Assembly: GCA_036346275.1 (NCBI GenBank)
Contig: CM070725.1
Coordinates: 31,868,104 to 31,932,103 of the forward strand
Length of the DNA: 64,000 nucleotides
Source: Otatea glauca
Lineage: Eukaryota; Streptophyta; Magnoliopsida; Poales; Poaceae
Direction: 5' to 3'
Made by a program: the position numbers and the translations under genes
In this document: in pieces, positions 33,801 through 45,591 of the stretch
How the letters are laid out: every line of letters starts with the position of its first letter
Position numbering within the stretch: the stretch's first letter is position 1
Notes under the pieces: generated by a model
Database searches by the model: none
What the model was told of the DNA's origin: nothing
The model's input: the letters and a program-made list of their open reading frames with translations, nothing else

Positions 33801-34471
33801 CTTCCAATTGCAATTAGGGGTGTTCTGCCAGAGAAAGTCCGAGACCCAATTATAAAGTTGTGTTCATTCTTCAACGCGATTTCACAGAATACCATCAATC
33901 CATTGAAACTAGATAAGCTGCAGGAAGACGTGGTCCACACTCTCTGCAGGCTCGAGATGTGTTTCCCTCCATCTTTTTTTTGATATTATGGTCCATCTCA
34001 TTGTTCACATTGTGAAAGAGATACGGATTCTCGGTCCCGTGTTTCTACATCAGATGTATCATTTTGAGAGGTTCATGGGGGTTATAAAGAAATATGTTCG
34101 TAACTGACATCAGCCAGAAGGTTGTATTGCAGATGGTTGGGGAAACGAGGAGGTCATTGAGTTCTGCGTCGATTACATGGATCTCAAGCCGATTGGTGTG
34201 CCTACATCAGGGCATGAGGGCAGGCTACAGGGAATAGGGATACTGGGCGAGAAATCACTCCGTACAAACAATCTAGCTTCATTCACATAAGCACATTTCG
34301 CAGTTTTGGGACAATAGTTGTGGTGGCCCCGTATGTCAACATGCACAAGAGCATGCTATCCAGAACAAACCCAGCGAAGTCAGAGGGTTGGATCGTGAGA
34401 GAGCATAGACATAACTTCGGCGATTGGTTGCGTAGGCACATGATGCATACGGAGACAGAGTGCGCTCAGTT
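30856..34471 (+). mobile_element. CACTA transposon with TNP2-type transposase, 3' end missing
   Basis: It starts CACTACTACAGAACAGG at 30856 inside the copia LTR, and the 3-bp duplication AAA is present on both sides (30853-30855, 34472-34474). The subterminal block (30870-31205) has about ten copies of a TATCACTGCCGGTT-type motif in both orientations. The transposase gene starts at 31813 and is cut at 34471 in its DUF4218-like part. The expected inverse terminus TGTAGTAGTG and the second half of the element are absent although the TSD is intact. Confidence 0.88.
31813..34471 (+). pseudogene. CACTA transposase (TNP2 type), truncated
   Basis: From the Met at 31813 the protein begins with a transposase-associated domain (DRRWMYGTDRCGAEFFNGV, YVCCPCVDYKNQKLF, then HLLRRGFKAGYTSW). 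The TNP2 domain follows at about 32330-33650, with NVLPTSTYQAKQVVCPLGLE, ACPNDCMLYRNEF, VRNIRFGLSTDGMNPFG, STWPVTLCIYNLPPWLCMKR, QGPRQPGNDIDVYL and MHIEKSVCVTFL. A DUF4218-like region (KSHDCHVMITQMLPIAIRG, then VAPYVNMHKSM) ends at 34471. Frameshifts occur near 32300, 32570, 33400 and 33990. The protein would cut and join CACTA ends; this copy cannot. Confidence 0.88.
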
Positions 34472-34817
34472 AAAATCTGCTTTTACTTTTCTAGAAAGAG
34501 ACTTTGGTGTTTTAGCTTTATCTCTTTTAGAAAAGTAGTCTTTGAGTTGATTCCTCTTTGTTTGAACACTTGAAAACCAGGATTGTGATTAAAAATCCCT
34601 CACATGATTCATGATTCTCATCCATGTAAGCTAGGGGTACAATAGTTGTCTAAATTGTTCGAGTTTTGGAGGGTGTGCGAATCTGAGAAACACCAGTTTG
34701 AAGGAAAATCTTTGGGTGTTTTAGATTTTTATTGCGAGATTGTTTGGAGTACTTTGAGTAGGGGAAAATTTTATTTGGGATCATTCACCCCCCTCTGATC
34801 GCTATTTCGATCTTTCA
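34472..34817 (+). repeat. 5' LTR of the Sirevirus element, second part
   Basis: It resumes with AAAATCTGCTTTTACTTT and matches 43956-44302. The AAA at its start repeats the AAA at 30853-30855 and is the 3-bp TSD of the CACTA insertion. Confidence 0.93.
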
Positions 34818-34872
34818 ATTGGTATCAGAGCCGGTTTTGCTCTTCCATAGATCTTGACCGTTCTCAAGAGTC

Positions 34873-37310
34873 ATGGCGATGGACAAGTATTCCACCAAGC
34901 CTCCTATTTTTGCTGGAGTTGATTTTCCATTTTGGAAATCGCGGATGGAGTCATACATCACTGCCCAGGGCTTCCTGATATGGCAGAAGGTGAAACTCCC
35001 GTATGAGGTTCCTGCTGATGAAAACGTCACGGCCGGTAATATGGCTGACGTTGAGGCGTACGCTAAGGCAAGGAACATTCTCATACAGGGTCTTAGTCGC
35101 AGTGAGTATGATAGGATTTCTCACCTCCGTTTTGCTCACGATATTTGGGTGACCCTCGATGCTTACCATGAGGGCACTACTCAAATAAAGACCATGAGGC
35201 AGGATCAGTTCAAGCGTGAGTTCAACAAGTTTGAACAACACGCTGGTGAGAGTCTTGACGAGTGCTTTGGTCGGTTTACGAAGATTTTGAGCGACCTCCG
35301 AGCAGTCGGTTGCATATACCCTGACTCGGATAATGCTCGACATTTCTTGACCGCACTCGATCTTCATGTTTGGGAAATGAAAGTGACCATCATCAAGGAC
35401 ACTACCTACTTGTTGACCTTGACTCTTGATGGGCTTTACTCCCGTCTCAAGACTCATGAGATCGACGTCGTCTCTCATAAGACGAAATCACAGTCGATGG
35501 CCTTGGTCACTGATCCCACTAGATCTTCCCTTGATCTTTTTCTGCTGGTTTCTCTCTTTCCGCCCTTTGCGAGCTAAGCGATGACCAACTTGAAAAATTT
35601 CCAAAAAATTAGCTTGCTCTTCTTGCTCGCAAGTTTTCTCATGCATACAAGAGGGTGAGAGAGAGAAAGAGAGGTGGCATGATCACATGCTTCGAGTGTG
35701 GTGGACCCAACCACATTCGGACTAATTGCCCCAAACTGGAGAAGACAAAGAACGACACCAACGGTTCGGCAAAGAACGACACCAACGGTTCGGCAAAGAA
35801 CGACTACATCAACAAGAACCGCAACAAGAAGCCTCCAGTTCGCGAGCCAGCGCGTGAGAAGAAGTATCGCAACTTCTCCAAGAACAAGAACCTCTTCCAC
35901 CGCGTCCTCGCCGCGCCTGACGACATCAACCTCTCTGACACGGATACATGGAGCGACGAGGGCGAGGATGATCCGCAAGAGAAGAAAGGCGACGATGACT
36001 TCTCCGGCATGTGCTTCATGGCCGACGCCAACGACATCAGCGACTTCGAGCTCTACAGCGACTCGGACGAGGTACCCTCCTATGACTAGCTCAATGAAGC
36101 TTTCTGCAAATTAGGAAAATTTAATGCTAGAGCTAGAGCTAGGTGTTTGGAGCTAGAGAAGGAAGTAGGTACCTTGACTCGGGAGTTAGCTTCTCTTAGA
36201 TCTTCTCCTCTCGAGTCATTGATGATTGTTCTTTGTGTGATGTCGTGCTTGAGGAGTTAGAGAAACTAAGGAGTGCTTGTTGAACTTGATGGTCTTAGGT
36301 TGAAGAATGCTAGCACTAGTTCTGTTGATGCTATTCTTGTTGAGGCTAGTTTTCTTCATGCTCACTCTAGTCCTTCATGTTCAAATTGCCCTAAATTGCT
36401 TGCCGAAATTGATGCCATGAGCGATCACCTTAGGAAGCTTTCTTCTAGAAACGATGAACTTGAAATGCATGCTTTTAAGGACCCAGTCAGCTCATGTGAG
36501 GGCTGTAGGCAACTAAAACTTGACAATAAATCCTTAAATGTTAAGTGTGCTAAACTTGCTAAGGACTTACTATATAAGTCACAAGAAAGTTATTTGCGAT
36601 GTTCTGTGATTGAGAGGGACATGGATAAAATCCATGTCGAGCTTAGGAAGAAATTATAAGACCAAGCCCATAGAATTAGAAATGCGTCTTGCGTTTCTTG
36701 TGAGGCCCTCAAGATTGAGGCAGCCGTGCTGAGGGAGAAAAATGCACATGCTGAGAGAGCTCATCTTTCTAGTTCTTCTTCTTCCCCCTGTTCTTTTTGT
36801 GCCTCTTTCTTTCGAGATTGCCAGTATCTTATTAGCACTCTCGAGAAGTTTGTAGGAGGCAAGAAGAAGCTCAATCTTATTCTAGACCAATCCAAGATTA
36901 GTAGATTCAATCAAAGTCTAGGATTTGATCCCTTGGAGCACGCTCGGGCGCATCCTCCCACCATTGTGCGTGGCTCCAAGAGTGGTGAGATTGTGGTAGC
37001 TCCCAGAGTGAGTACCACCGTGTTTAGGTTTGCTGGGGTTGTCCATAGGACTTCTGATCAGAAGGGTGTTACTCCTGTTGCTTCTGCCACTTGCAAGGCG
37101 AAGTACACATGCACCTTCTGTAAGAAGGATGGTCACCTAGTAGATTTCTGCATCAAGCGCGCCAAGAACACTCGGCGTGAGTGTGTTGCTGCTCTTAGGG
37201 GTATTCAGGGTTATCCTCAGACTTTGAGTGCTCCTAAGGCACACACTGCTTCTAGACAGGTTAGAGAGTCGCTTTGTTTTTGGGCGTCCCGGACTCGGTT
37301 TTCATGCTAG
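34873..37310 (+). pseudogene. gag: gag of the Sirevirus element
   Basis: ATG at 34873, 56 bases after the LTR, opens the gag core (KPPIFAGVDFPFWKSRMESY, then YDRISHLRFAHDIWVTLDAY). The frame shifts near 35535 and a TAG follows near 35610. The first zinc knuckle is CFECGGPNHIRTNC (35688-35729), followed by Lys-rich and acidic stretches with an imperfect duplication of the KNDTNGSA codons (35751-35799). A Leu/Lys-rich segment likely to be coiled coil lies at 36273-36659. A second Cys/His knuckle, CTFCKKDGHLVDFC, is at 37110-37151. Two knuckles around a coiled coil give an unusually long Gag, as in Sireviruses. Confidence 0.85.
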
Positions 37311-37563
37311 TTCTTTGAGTTTTAGTCTGGAGCTGTTCGTGAGTCGGTCTTTTCTGCGTCCTCTTGATATTCCTCGTTTTCTCATCGAGGTAGATATCGT
37401 GGCGTGAGGTGTTTTCGGTAGGAGTTTTAGGCAGCTTCACTGGGGTGGTTCGGCTTTTGCACCACAAAGAGCCAACCCGGGCCACTCTAGATCATCTACT
37501 AGAGTTGCTCGATCTTGTTAGGGTTAAGCGTCGAGAGACACTCAAGTCCGATTTTCTTCGTGG

Positions 37564-38250
37564 ATGGTACTACGAGGTGTCGTATGGTTCAGTATTGGGT
37601 TCCTAAATCTTCACTCTATCCGAGTACTGAGTCATCTTTCTCTCTTGTGTCTTGATCAGGTTCGTCGGATGGGGAAGGGAGATGTTTGGATTGTCGACTC
37701 CGGTTGTTCTCGTCATATGACCGGAGATTCTCGATGGTTCTCTTCCCTAGTCCGAGCCCCCGGTGATGAGTTGATCACTTTCGGGGATGCTTCTTCAGGT
37801 AGAGTCATTGCTAAAGGTACCATTTGTATTAATGACAATTTCATTCTTAAAGATGTTGCCTTATTAGTAAGTAAGCTGCAATACAATTTGCTTTCTGTTT
37901 CTCAGCTTATTAATGACTCTTTCGAGGTGAGTTTCAAGAGTAGCGCCTTTAAAATCCTCGATTCTTCAGGAGGGTTAGTTTGCGGGATTTCTAGATATGG
38001 GAGAGTCTTTCGTGCTGATTTTTCTGCTTCTTCTGGAGACTCTCTCCGTTGTTTGATTGCTTCAGAGTCCCGTGATCTCTCATTCTGGCATAGGAGACTT
38101 GGTCACATTGGATTTGATCATTTGACCCGAGTTAGCAGTCATGTCCTCATTCGTAGTTTGCCTAAACTCAAAATGGTCAAAGACTTAGTTTGCTCTCCTT
38201 GCCGACATGGCAAGATGGTTCTCGCTTCTCATCCCGATCCATTGTTGTGA
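37564..38250 (+). pseudogene. pol: Protease and integrase zinc-binding domain of the Sirevirus element
   Basis: The aspartic protease motif is VWIVDSGCSRHMTGD, with Asp-Ser-Gly at 37696-37704. The GAG-pre-integrase segment follows, with the HHCC finger FWHRRLGHIGFDHL...CSPCRHGK (about 38087-38215). This 229-codon frame is open throughout, one of the longest in the element. The preceding 250 bases contain frameshifts that separate it from gag. Confidence 0.85.
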
Positions 38251-38254
38251 TGGT

Positions 38255-38986
38255 GATGCACCAGGATAGCTTTTACATATAGACACTGTTGGTCCAGCTA
38301 GAGTGCAGTCAGTGGGTGGGAAGTGGTATGTTCTTGTCATTGTTGATGATTTTTCGAGGTACTCTTGGGTCTTTTTCATGTCCTCGAAGGATGAGACTTT
38401 TACCCATTTTAGGGGTTTGGTTCATAGGTTGTCTTTTGAGCTCCTTAGTGCCCTACGAGCTATACGAAGTGACAATGGTACGGAGTTCAAGAACTCCTAT
38501 TTTGAGAGTTTTTGTGTGGAGTCTGGTTTAGAGCATCAGTTCTCCTCTCCCTACGTCCCTCAGTAAAATGGCATAGTGGAAAGGAAGAACAGGGCCCTAG
38601 TAGAAATGGCCAGGACGATGCTAGGCAGTCTGATACTCTAGGAAGTTTTGGGCTGAGACTATAGCTATTGCTTGCCATGTTTCTAATCGTGTATTCTTGA
38701 GAGCATATTTGCACCGCACTTCTTACGAGTTGAGGTATGGGCGAAAGCCTAGTGTTTCTCATTTTCATGTGTTTGGTTGCAAGTGCTTCATTTTGAAGTC
38801 TGGTAAACTGGATAAGTTTGAGTCTCGCTCTTCCGATGGTATCTTTCTGGGTTATTCGACTTCTTCTCGTAGCTATAGTGTCTGGAGTTGCGATGCGCAT
38901 AGGATCATAGAGACCTATGAAGTGACCTTTAATGAGGCTAGCCTAGGAGCTAGACTTGACATTTCAAGCTCTTCTTCGTCCTCCTA
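38255..38986 (+). pseudogene. pol: Integrase core of the Sirevirus element
   Basis: The catalytic residues are visible: the first Asp in LHIDTVGP (38282-38284), the second in SDNGTEF (38471-38473) and the Glu in NGIVERKN (38579-38581). A TAA replaces the Gln usually found before NGIVER (38564-38566). A frameshift near 38630 precedes the C-terminal part (RTSYELRYGRKPSVSHFHVF, KSGKLDKFESRSSDGIFLGY). A Ser-rich linker and stop close the segment. Confidence 0.85.
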
Positions 38987-39059
38987 GACCATCTTTGTAG
39001 AGGATGAGGATGATGGAGATGATGGTGTTCCACCTGATCCAGTCCCCTCTACACCTGAG

Positions 39060-40070
39060 GTGCCTCCTGTTTCCATTTCTGCACCTCAGGAAGGCCAGCC
39101 CTTACCTTCTGACTCTCATTCAGCTAGTGGCTCTGCTCCTACCTCTTCTGTGCATGAGGTAGAGGCTACTTCTGCTTCTGGACCTCCCCATCATATTCAG
39201 TGTTCTCATCCACCTGATCAGATCATCGGCAATCTGTTTGAGCGAGTCACTCACTCAAAATCAGGTTTGTCCAGTTTCTGCCTTCACTCTGCCTTTGTTG
39301 CCTCGTTTGAGCCGAAGGATGTGACTCTTGCATTATCTGACGAGTCTTGGACTAATGCTATGCATGAGGAACTTGAAAACTTCGAGAGGAACAAAGTCTG
39401 GCAGCTTGTAGAACGTCCATCTGGTCATAATGTCATTGGGACCAAGTGGGTGTTCAAAAACAAGCAGAGTGAGGATGAGGTTGTCATTCGCAACAAGGCT
39501 AGGCTAGTTGTACAGGGCTTTTCTCAGGTTGAGGGTCTTGACTTTGAGGAGACCTTTGCCCCTGTAGCTAGACTAGAGGCTATTAGGATCCTGCTTGCAT
39601 TCTTTGCAAACCGGGGCTTCAAGCTCTATCAAATGGATGTCAAGAGTGCATTCCTCAATGGCTATATTGAGGAAGAGGTTTATGTCAAACAACCTCCAGG
39701 ATTTGAGAACCCCAAGTTTTCAAGTCATGTATACAAGCTTTCTAAAGCTTTGTATGGACTCAAGTAGGCCCCCAGAGCATGGTATGGGAGACTTAAGTCA
39801 TATCTTCTCAGCCATGACTTCAAGATGGCCGTAGTAGACAAAACTCTGTTCATCAGACACCATGAGTCGCATTTTCTTCTCGTCCAGATTTATGTGGACG
39901 ACATCATTTTTGGTGGCTCATCTCATTCGCTTGTGTCTCAGTTTTCTGAGGTAATGAGCACAGAGTTTGAGATGAGTATGATGGGCGAGTTGAGCTACTT
40001 TCTGGGCTTCCAAATCAAACAGACTCGGGAAGGTACTTTTTGCATCAAGGCAAGTATAGCCATGACCTCC
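39060..40070 (+). pseudogene. pol: Reverse transcriptase of the Sirevirus element
   Basis: A Pro/Ser-rich linker (39060-39200) leads to the copia RT: WTNAMHEELENFERNKVWQL, GTKWVFKNKQ, RLVVQGFSQVEGLDFEETFA, QMDVKSAFLNGYIEEEVYVK and the catalytic YVDD at 39891-39902. TAG at 39765-39767 replaces the Gln of the usual YGLKQAPRAWY. The frame is otherwise open to GTFCIKAS (about 40055), where it shifts into the RNase H connection. Confidence 0.88.
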
Positions 40071-40838
40071 TGAGGCGCTTCGATATGTCTGATGAGAAGC
40101 TGGTGCTGACTCCTATGGCCACCTCTGCTGTCCTCGAGCCCGATGAGGATGGTGAGCCTGCTGACCAAAAGGAGTTTTGGAGCATGATCGGCTCCCTCTT
40201 GTATCTCACTGCTTCGAGGTCGGACATACATTTTGCTGTGTGTCTGTGCGCTCGATTTCAAGCTTCTCCCCGCGCCTCTCACCGTCAGGCAGTCAAGCGC
40301 ATCTTCAGGTACCTTCGTGCTACCACTGGTTAGGTATTTGGTACTCTTCCTCTTCTTGTCTATCTCTTAGAGCCTTTTTCGATGCCGACTTTGCTGGCTG
40401 TAGGATAGATAGGAAGAGCACTTCTGGCACTTGCCAATTCATTGGCACTTCTCTTGTTTCTTGGTCATCTAGGAAGCGATTCGAAGTTGCCTGATCCACG
40501 GCGAGGCCGAGTATATTATCGGCCGATTCTTTGTAGCAGTGCTCTGGATGAGATTGACCTTGCGGGACTATGGGTTAGAGATAGAGAGTGTGCCACTTTT
40601 CTGTGACAACACTTCTGCTATTTGCATTGCCAAAAACCCAGTGCAACATTCCCGGACCAAGCACATTGATATTAGATATCACTTCCTTAGAGACCATGTG
40701 GAGAAGGGAGATATCGCGCTTCAGTTTGTAGAGAGTGATCTCCAGTTAGCCGATATCTTCACCAAGCCTTTGGATAGCTCCAGATTTGTTGCTTTGAGGA
40801 GTGAGCTTGGAGTTGTGAGCCCTTACGGCCTTTCATGA
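40040..40838 (+). pseudogene. pol: RNase H domain of the Sirevirus element
   Basis: The linker KYSHDLLRRFDMSDEKLVLTP is followed by the copia RNase H: GSLLYLTASRSDIHFAVCLC, DADFAGCRIDRKSTSGTCQF, PLFCDNTSAICIAKNPVQHS, RTKHIDIRYHFLRDHVEKGD and ADIFTKPL. Frameshifts near 40330 and 40500 and a stop near 40495 interrupt it. The last frame ends at the TGA 40836-40838 inside CATGAGGGGGAG. Confidence 0.85.
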
Positions 40839-42640
40839 GGGGGAGCTGGTTTGTATATTATGTAAAATATTGTTCCCTTCCAGTTTTTCTTTTCTCTTTG
40901 TGTTTTCTTCTGGGTGATTTTGGGCTTATTTTTCTTGAGTTGAGTTCACTCACTTAGACTTCTGGTATGCTTTGCATGGACCTCTTATCTTGTGTTTTAG
41001 GTTGCTATCATGCGTGATTAGCTGTTCTCTCTTCTCTCTAGGTTGAGTTCCCTCACGGTCTTATAAGTCTAGTAGGTGTTGGGCCTCCTGGGTAGACAGG
41101 GTCTATGTGCACTCCTTAGATGGGATCTAGAGTCAGCTTACCTATGTCAGTCACTGGGGAAGATAAGAGCGAGTCTGAGCCATAGTGAGTCTCTTCTATC
41201 TTATCTATGCTCAATAGCCATCCAGTTTTGCAGTTTCTCGACTTCTTCTCCTCATTCTGTTTTTCTGGTTGTTATTGAGTTTATTTGGGTTGTCCTTATG
41301 CCTAATCTTGATAATAACTCAACTTTAACTAGATTTGAGCTTAAAATTGATTCATTTGTTGAGGGGGAGTTTGGGAATCTGTTCATGCATTGCATTTAGA
41401 CTGCATTTTCTGTTTTATGAGCTTTGTCTATTATGCAATTGGCTCAATCTTAATGAAATACATCATGCTATATCTTTTAAAGAAAATTACTAGCTTAGAT
41501 ATGTCCAAGTCCATTTATCATGCTAAGCTTATTAAAATCTGAAAAATTTGAAAGCTTTAAATGAAAACTTGACGAAACATGTTGCTTTTACTTACTAAGT
41601 TTCTTCTCTAGGGGTTTTTACCATGAATTGTGAAATTTTGGATTTCTCTAGAGTCCCTATAGCAACTTGGGTGAAATTTGTTTGATCCATATTTGAGTCC
41701 TTCAGAATTGCTCATATGTGCTAAATTGAAAATTAAAAAATTGACTCTTTTGTGCAAAATTGATCTCAACACTTTATATTCACGAGATTGCTTCCCATTG
41801 CACTTGGGATGAACTTGGAATATATTGTGTATGACCAAGATCATTCTCTTAAGAGTTACTCTTGAGATGATCAAAAATGGCTTGAGTCAATTTAAAAAAT
41901 GCAAATATCAAACACATAAGTGGGTAAAGAATGCAAATAATATCAAACATTTGCACCCCGCTATGTTTTTAAAGTCTTAAAGAAAATTTGCATAAATTGA
42001 AAAATGAGCTTGAAGAACCTTATATGCACTTCAAAATTCCCCTAAGTGTTGAGTAGGTTGAACTCTGGGTTTTCCATTTGATCCTTGAGTGGTTTTGCTT
42101 CTAGCTTTGAAACTTTGCTAAGTTTTGCAATTGTCAAATCATGCTAAAATGAAATATTGTAAAACTAAGCTTTTTCATAAAATGTATTGGTCTTGGACAT
42201 GTCTTAGTTTAGTCATATTCTGAAATTGACAAGCTTGGTGTAATATCTTACCATTTTGATCAATTGGATAATCTTCAAAGTTCTTTTGATTGCATTTCAT
42301 GCATACATAAAAAATTGATGCTTATATTGCCAAATGGGGAGAAAACATATAAAAGGCATCAGGCATCACTAAAAAGATAAAAATGTGAATGCTTATTTGG
42401 TTATTATGATCTTTGTAAAACAATGCTACTACTTCTTTTGGATCAAAATCTCATAATCACATTTGACATGTTTAGTTGGATTTAGAGTTTTTGTTGAAAA
42501 CTTGCTATTCGTCAACTTGGTCATGGTTCCAATTTCTATCTTTGGACCAAGTTTGCCTTTGCAACTAAAATTTGCTTTCTTCTTCATCCTCTTCAAACTC
42601 AAAACATATGCCTTTTGTTGTGTTTGTCAATATACTCATC
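40839..42640 (+). other. Long 3' untranslated region with repeated polypurine motifs
   Basis: Between RNase H and the 3' LTR lie 1.8 kb without convincing coding sequence. Purine tracts recur: GAGGGGGAGCTGG (about 40837), GAGGGGGAGTTTGGG (about 41360) and the true tract AAGGGGGAGATTG (42641). Duplicated tracts in this region are described for Sireviruses. No envelope-like protein was recognised. Confidence 0.7.
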
Positions 42641-42651
42641 AAGGGGGAGAT

Positions 42652-44302
42652 TGAAGGACCATGTGGAGGTCTATCCAGATTTGTGATGAGTATTTGACTA
42701 AATTTGAGTTTGGGTTGCTCTTGTTTGAGTTTGATTTGAATTGGATTTTCAATTGGAAGCAATTTGAGGTCTTCTCTGTTTTCTCGGTGTTACTGACCAG
42801 AACGAGGAAAAATAAATTTTAATGAGTGTACTTTGATGGATTTATTGCACATCTTTGTGGGCATTGCTATGTGAAGAGTTTCCTTGTTTTTGATGGTTGC
42901 AGGACGACGGTGCTAGGTCATGATGCCTGAAGGATGGCCAGGACTAGGCGAGGAGTGTCGGAGGTCCAAACGGTCGGTGATCGTCGGAAGATGATAAGAG
43001 ACGGAGTCGTGCAAGCCATGAAGACAAGGAATGGATGTGATGCTAGCTAGATGCTGCTCGGATCGATGAGGGCCGTTGGATTGCGGTCTAGTTGATAGGA
43101 TAGCGGGTCTAGTTAGTATGCTTTGAAAACCATGCAAGAAAACCCATTATGTGTTGTGGGTTTAGGGTGAACCCTTGCATGGCTGGTTGACTGGGTAAAT
43201 CCTAGCCCTTGATGGATGCTCTAGGGATTAGAGGCTCATCCAAGGGTGGTAGGTGGCTCAAGGGTTGTATAAATAGGGGTGGTGGGGTAGCCTTCCCCCC
43301 TTGAAGGTTTTGAGGTTTTTGATGCTCCTTTGAGTTTTGCCCACATGAAATGTGAGGTTTTGTAACCTCTCCTTCCATAAATGAAATGTTCTACATTTAT
43401 GTTCATGTTTCATTTCCTTTACGCATTTAAATTACGCAATTTAAATTCAGCTTTTACTTTCCCGCATTTACTTTATCGCAATTTGGATTTGCCTCCCCTC
43501 CTTCTAAATGTTGTTCTTCTAGGATGTCTTAAGGGCGTTCATATGGTTTTACATCTTTCTTACACCCTAGGATAGACTAGAGATCAAGTTCTTATTGAAT
43601 TGCAAATCTGTCCAGAACTTGTTCTTCGCGCAGCAGTCAGTGTTTGATGTTTATAAAAATCTAGAAAAATCATTTTTCAGTGATTCTTGTTGGTGAAGGT
43701 GCACGACTCATGTATCCATCTGTATAAAAATTTGTGAGTAAAAGCTATGAAGTGAAAACCGAGCCTCAAACTTTCTGGTCAAAGTTCCTGACTGTCTGCA
43801 TTTCTTGATTTTTCATGTTTATTCTACAAAGAATTTTGATGTGATTTTTGGTGTAGTATTTGACGACCCAACTTCTAACAGGGAGAAAAATTCCCAAAAA
43901 TTTTAGAGCGATATAATCTAACCAACCACCTGCTCTAATTGAGGACAATTCTGGAAAATCTGCTTTTACTTTTCTAGAAAGAGACTTTTGTGTTTTAGCT
44001 TTATCTCTTTTAGAAAAGTAGTCTTTGAGTTGATTCCTCTTTGTTTGAGCACTTGAAAACCAGGATTGTGATTAAAAATCCCTCACATGATTCATGGTTC
44101 TCATCCATGTAAGCTAGGGGTACACATAGTTGTCTAAATTGTTAGGGTTTTGGAGGATGTGCGAATATGAGAAACACCAGTTTGAAGGAAAATCTTTGGG
44201 TGTTTCAGATTTTTATTGCGAGATTGTTTGGAGTACTTTGAGTAGGAGAAAATTTTATTTGGGATCATTCACCCCCCCTCTGATCGCCATTTCGATCTTT
44301 CA
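42652..44302 (+). repeat. 3' LTR of the Sirevirus element
   Basis: Intact LTR of 1651 bp, TG...CA, with TATAAATA at 43268-43275. It reads straight through the site (GGAAAATCTGC) where the 5' copy carries the CACTA element. A small deletion relative to the 5' LTR lies near 43735. Confidence 0.93.
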
Positions 44303-45232
44303 CAAACTATGAACAAGATTGTCACGAATTGAAGAAGTAGAACCATGTGGATTCAATGGTGTAATCCAAGGACATTGTGCCCTTGCCTTGCACCACAACA
44401 TTAAACCCTAGATGAGAAACTCTCATGCACAGATATGTTTAATGGCGCCCCAAACCAACCATGGATTTTCTTTATTTCTCATGCATAATGTGATGTCTAC
44501 AATGGGGTATGCCCCTAGGCCTTATATTGGTGTATAATGCACGGCCAAAACACATTTAAACTGACTCAAATTCACTTTCTAAATGTATATAACTTGGACT
44601 CTAAGAGATATAAAGAGATTATAACTTTAAAATATAAATTCGGCCAACTAGCACGCTAAAACTTGTCGGCCAAATTAAAAATAGAAAGAAGCAAAATTGA
44701 AAGATCTAGCTATGGAGAGATATGAAGATAATCTCCTAAGCTTTCAGGAAATTATAAGAATGTCAAAATCCTGGCCTGGACATGAATGTTATGGAATTTG
44801 TAATTCCTCATGTGCTTTCAATCCGAGTTGATTTCTTTCTTTCTTTCTAAACTGAGTTGAACTCTTTCATTCCTTCTCTCCCACCACTTGGGCTCTCTTT
44901 TTCTCTTCCCAAATCACGTGGAAGCCCACATACCTTCCATACATACGGCCTTGGCCTATGTGGCCATACCCTTGGTTAGCGATGTGACCATGCCTCTAGC
45001 TGACCCATGTAGACATAGCTAGTATATGTGTTGCCTTCATATGATTTACATATTGCCGCCACAATATACTTCTCACAAACCATCCTCCCTAGGCCTTCCT
45101 CTCTCACCTCCCTCTCGGCCACATGTTTGATTTATTCTTTCTAGCTCAAAACAGCACCACCGTGTTCTTTGATCTTGATTTGCACACAAGGAAAATAAAT
45201 CCAAAGTAGTGTTGACAATTGGGGCCGTATCA
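44303..45232 (-). repeat. 5' LTR of the gag-protease gypsy element, other part
   Basis: It resumes with the duplicated CAAAC and matches 26336-27281 to the terminal GGGCCGTATCA. It shows more base changes and small indels than expected of a recent insertion. Confidence 0.88.
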
Positions 45233-45591
45233 CCATGATTTTAAATGTAGGACTTCAATCCAAAACTGGGTATATTTTTCAAAAAGTTTAATTTTAGGGT
45301 ATATACCCATCTACAACAATACAAATGCACACCTTCAAAAAATATACTCGAATTCAAATCTTTTGAATAAATTTAGATCACATGCTTTGCTAATTTATAT
45401 GTATAATCAGCACAAAGCTACAACCAAACTGCTATAAAAAAGAAAACTGTAGCTTGAATTTCAATTTATATTTGTTTGAGCTAGTTAGTAAACTAGTTAA
45501 ACTTGACATCTAAAAAATTTCAAACTTTTTTACACACAATAACTAAGAGGTATACCTATTGTAGATCATGGTGCCAAAGCACCACTGTGTC
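45233..45591. other. AT-rich spacer without recognised genes
   Basis: It begins with the TSD CCATG and continues the sequence interrupted at 26023. No coding region or repeat was recognised. Confidence 0.5.

Larger units (their letters stand above)
29513..44302 (+). mobile_element. Ty1/copia retrotransposon, Sirevirus type
   Basis: LTRs start TGAAGGACCATGTGG (29513 and 42652) and end CGATCTTTCA (34817 and 44302). The perfect TSD is CAAAC (29508-29512 and 44303-44307). The primer-binding site TGGTATCAGAGCC is at 34820 and the polypurine tract AAGGGGGAGA at 42641-42650. Gag, protease, integrase, RT and RNase H follow in copia order on the plus strand. The long gag with two zinc knuckles, the RT sequence around EFEMSMMGELSYFLGFQIKQ and the long 3' untranslated region with repeated purine tracts fit the Sirevirus lineage. 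Its 5' LTR is split by a CACTA element. Stops and frameshifts make it defective. Confidence 0.93.
26024..45232 (-). mobile_element. Gag-protease-only Ty3/gypsy element, split by a copia element
   Basis: LTRs begin TGATACGGGCC (26024; AGATACGGGCC at 29253) and end GGTCGTATCA (27281) or GGCCGTATCA (45232). The flanking 5-bp duplications are CCACG (26019-26023) and CCATG (45233-45237), one transition apart. The primer-binding site lies beside the right-hand LTR and the polypurine tract beside the left-hand one, so the element reads on the minus strand. The internal region (27282-29252) has only gag, protease and the last codons of pol. The 5' LTR (29253-29512 plus 44303-45232) is interrupted by the copia element 29513-44302. 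Confidence 0.9.

Noticed and set aside
40839..42640. Envelope-like gene in the Sirevirus 3' region
   Set aside because: No frame longer than about 107 codons, no signal peptide or membrane pattern consistent with such a protein.
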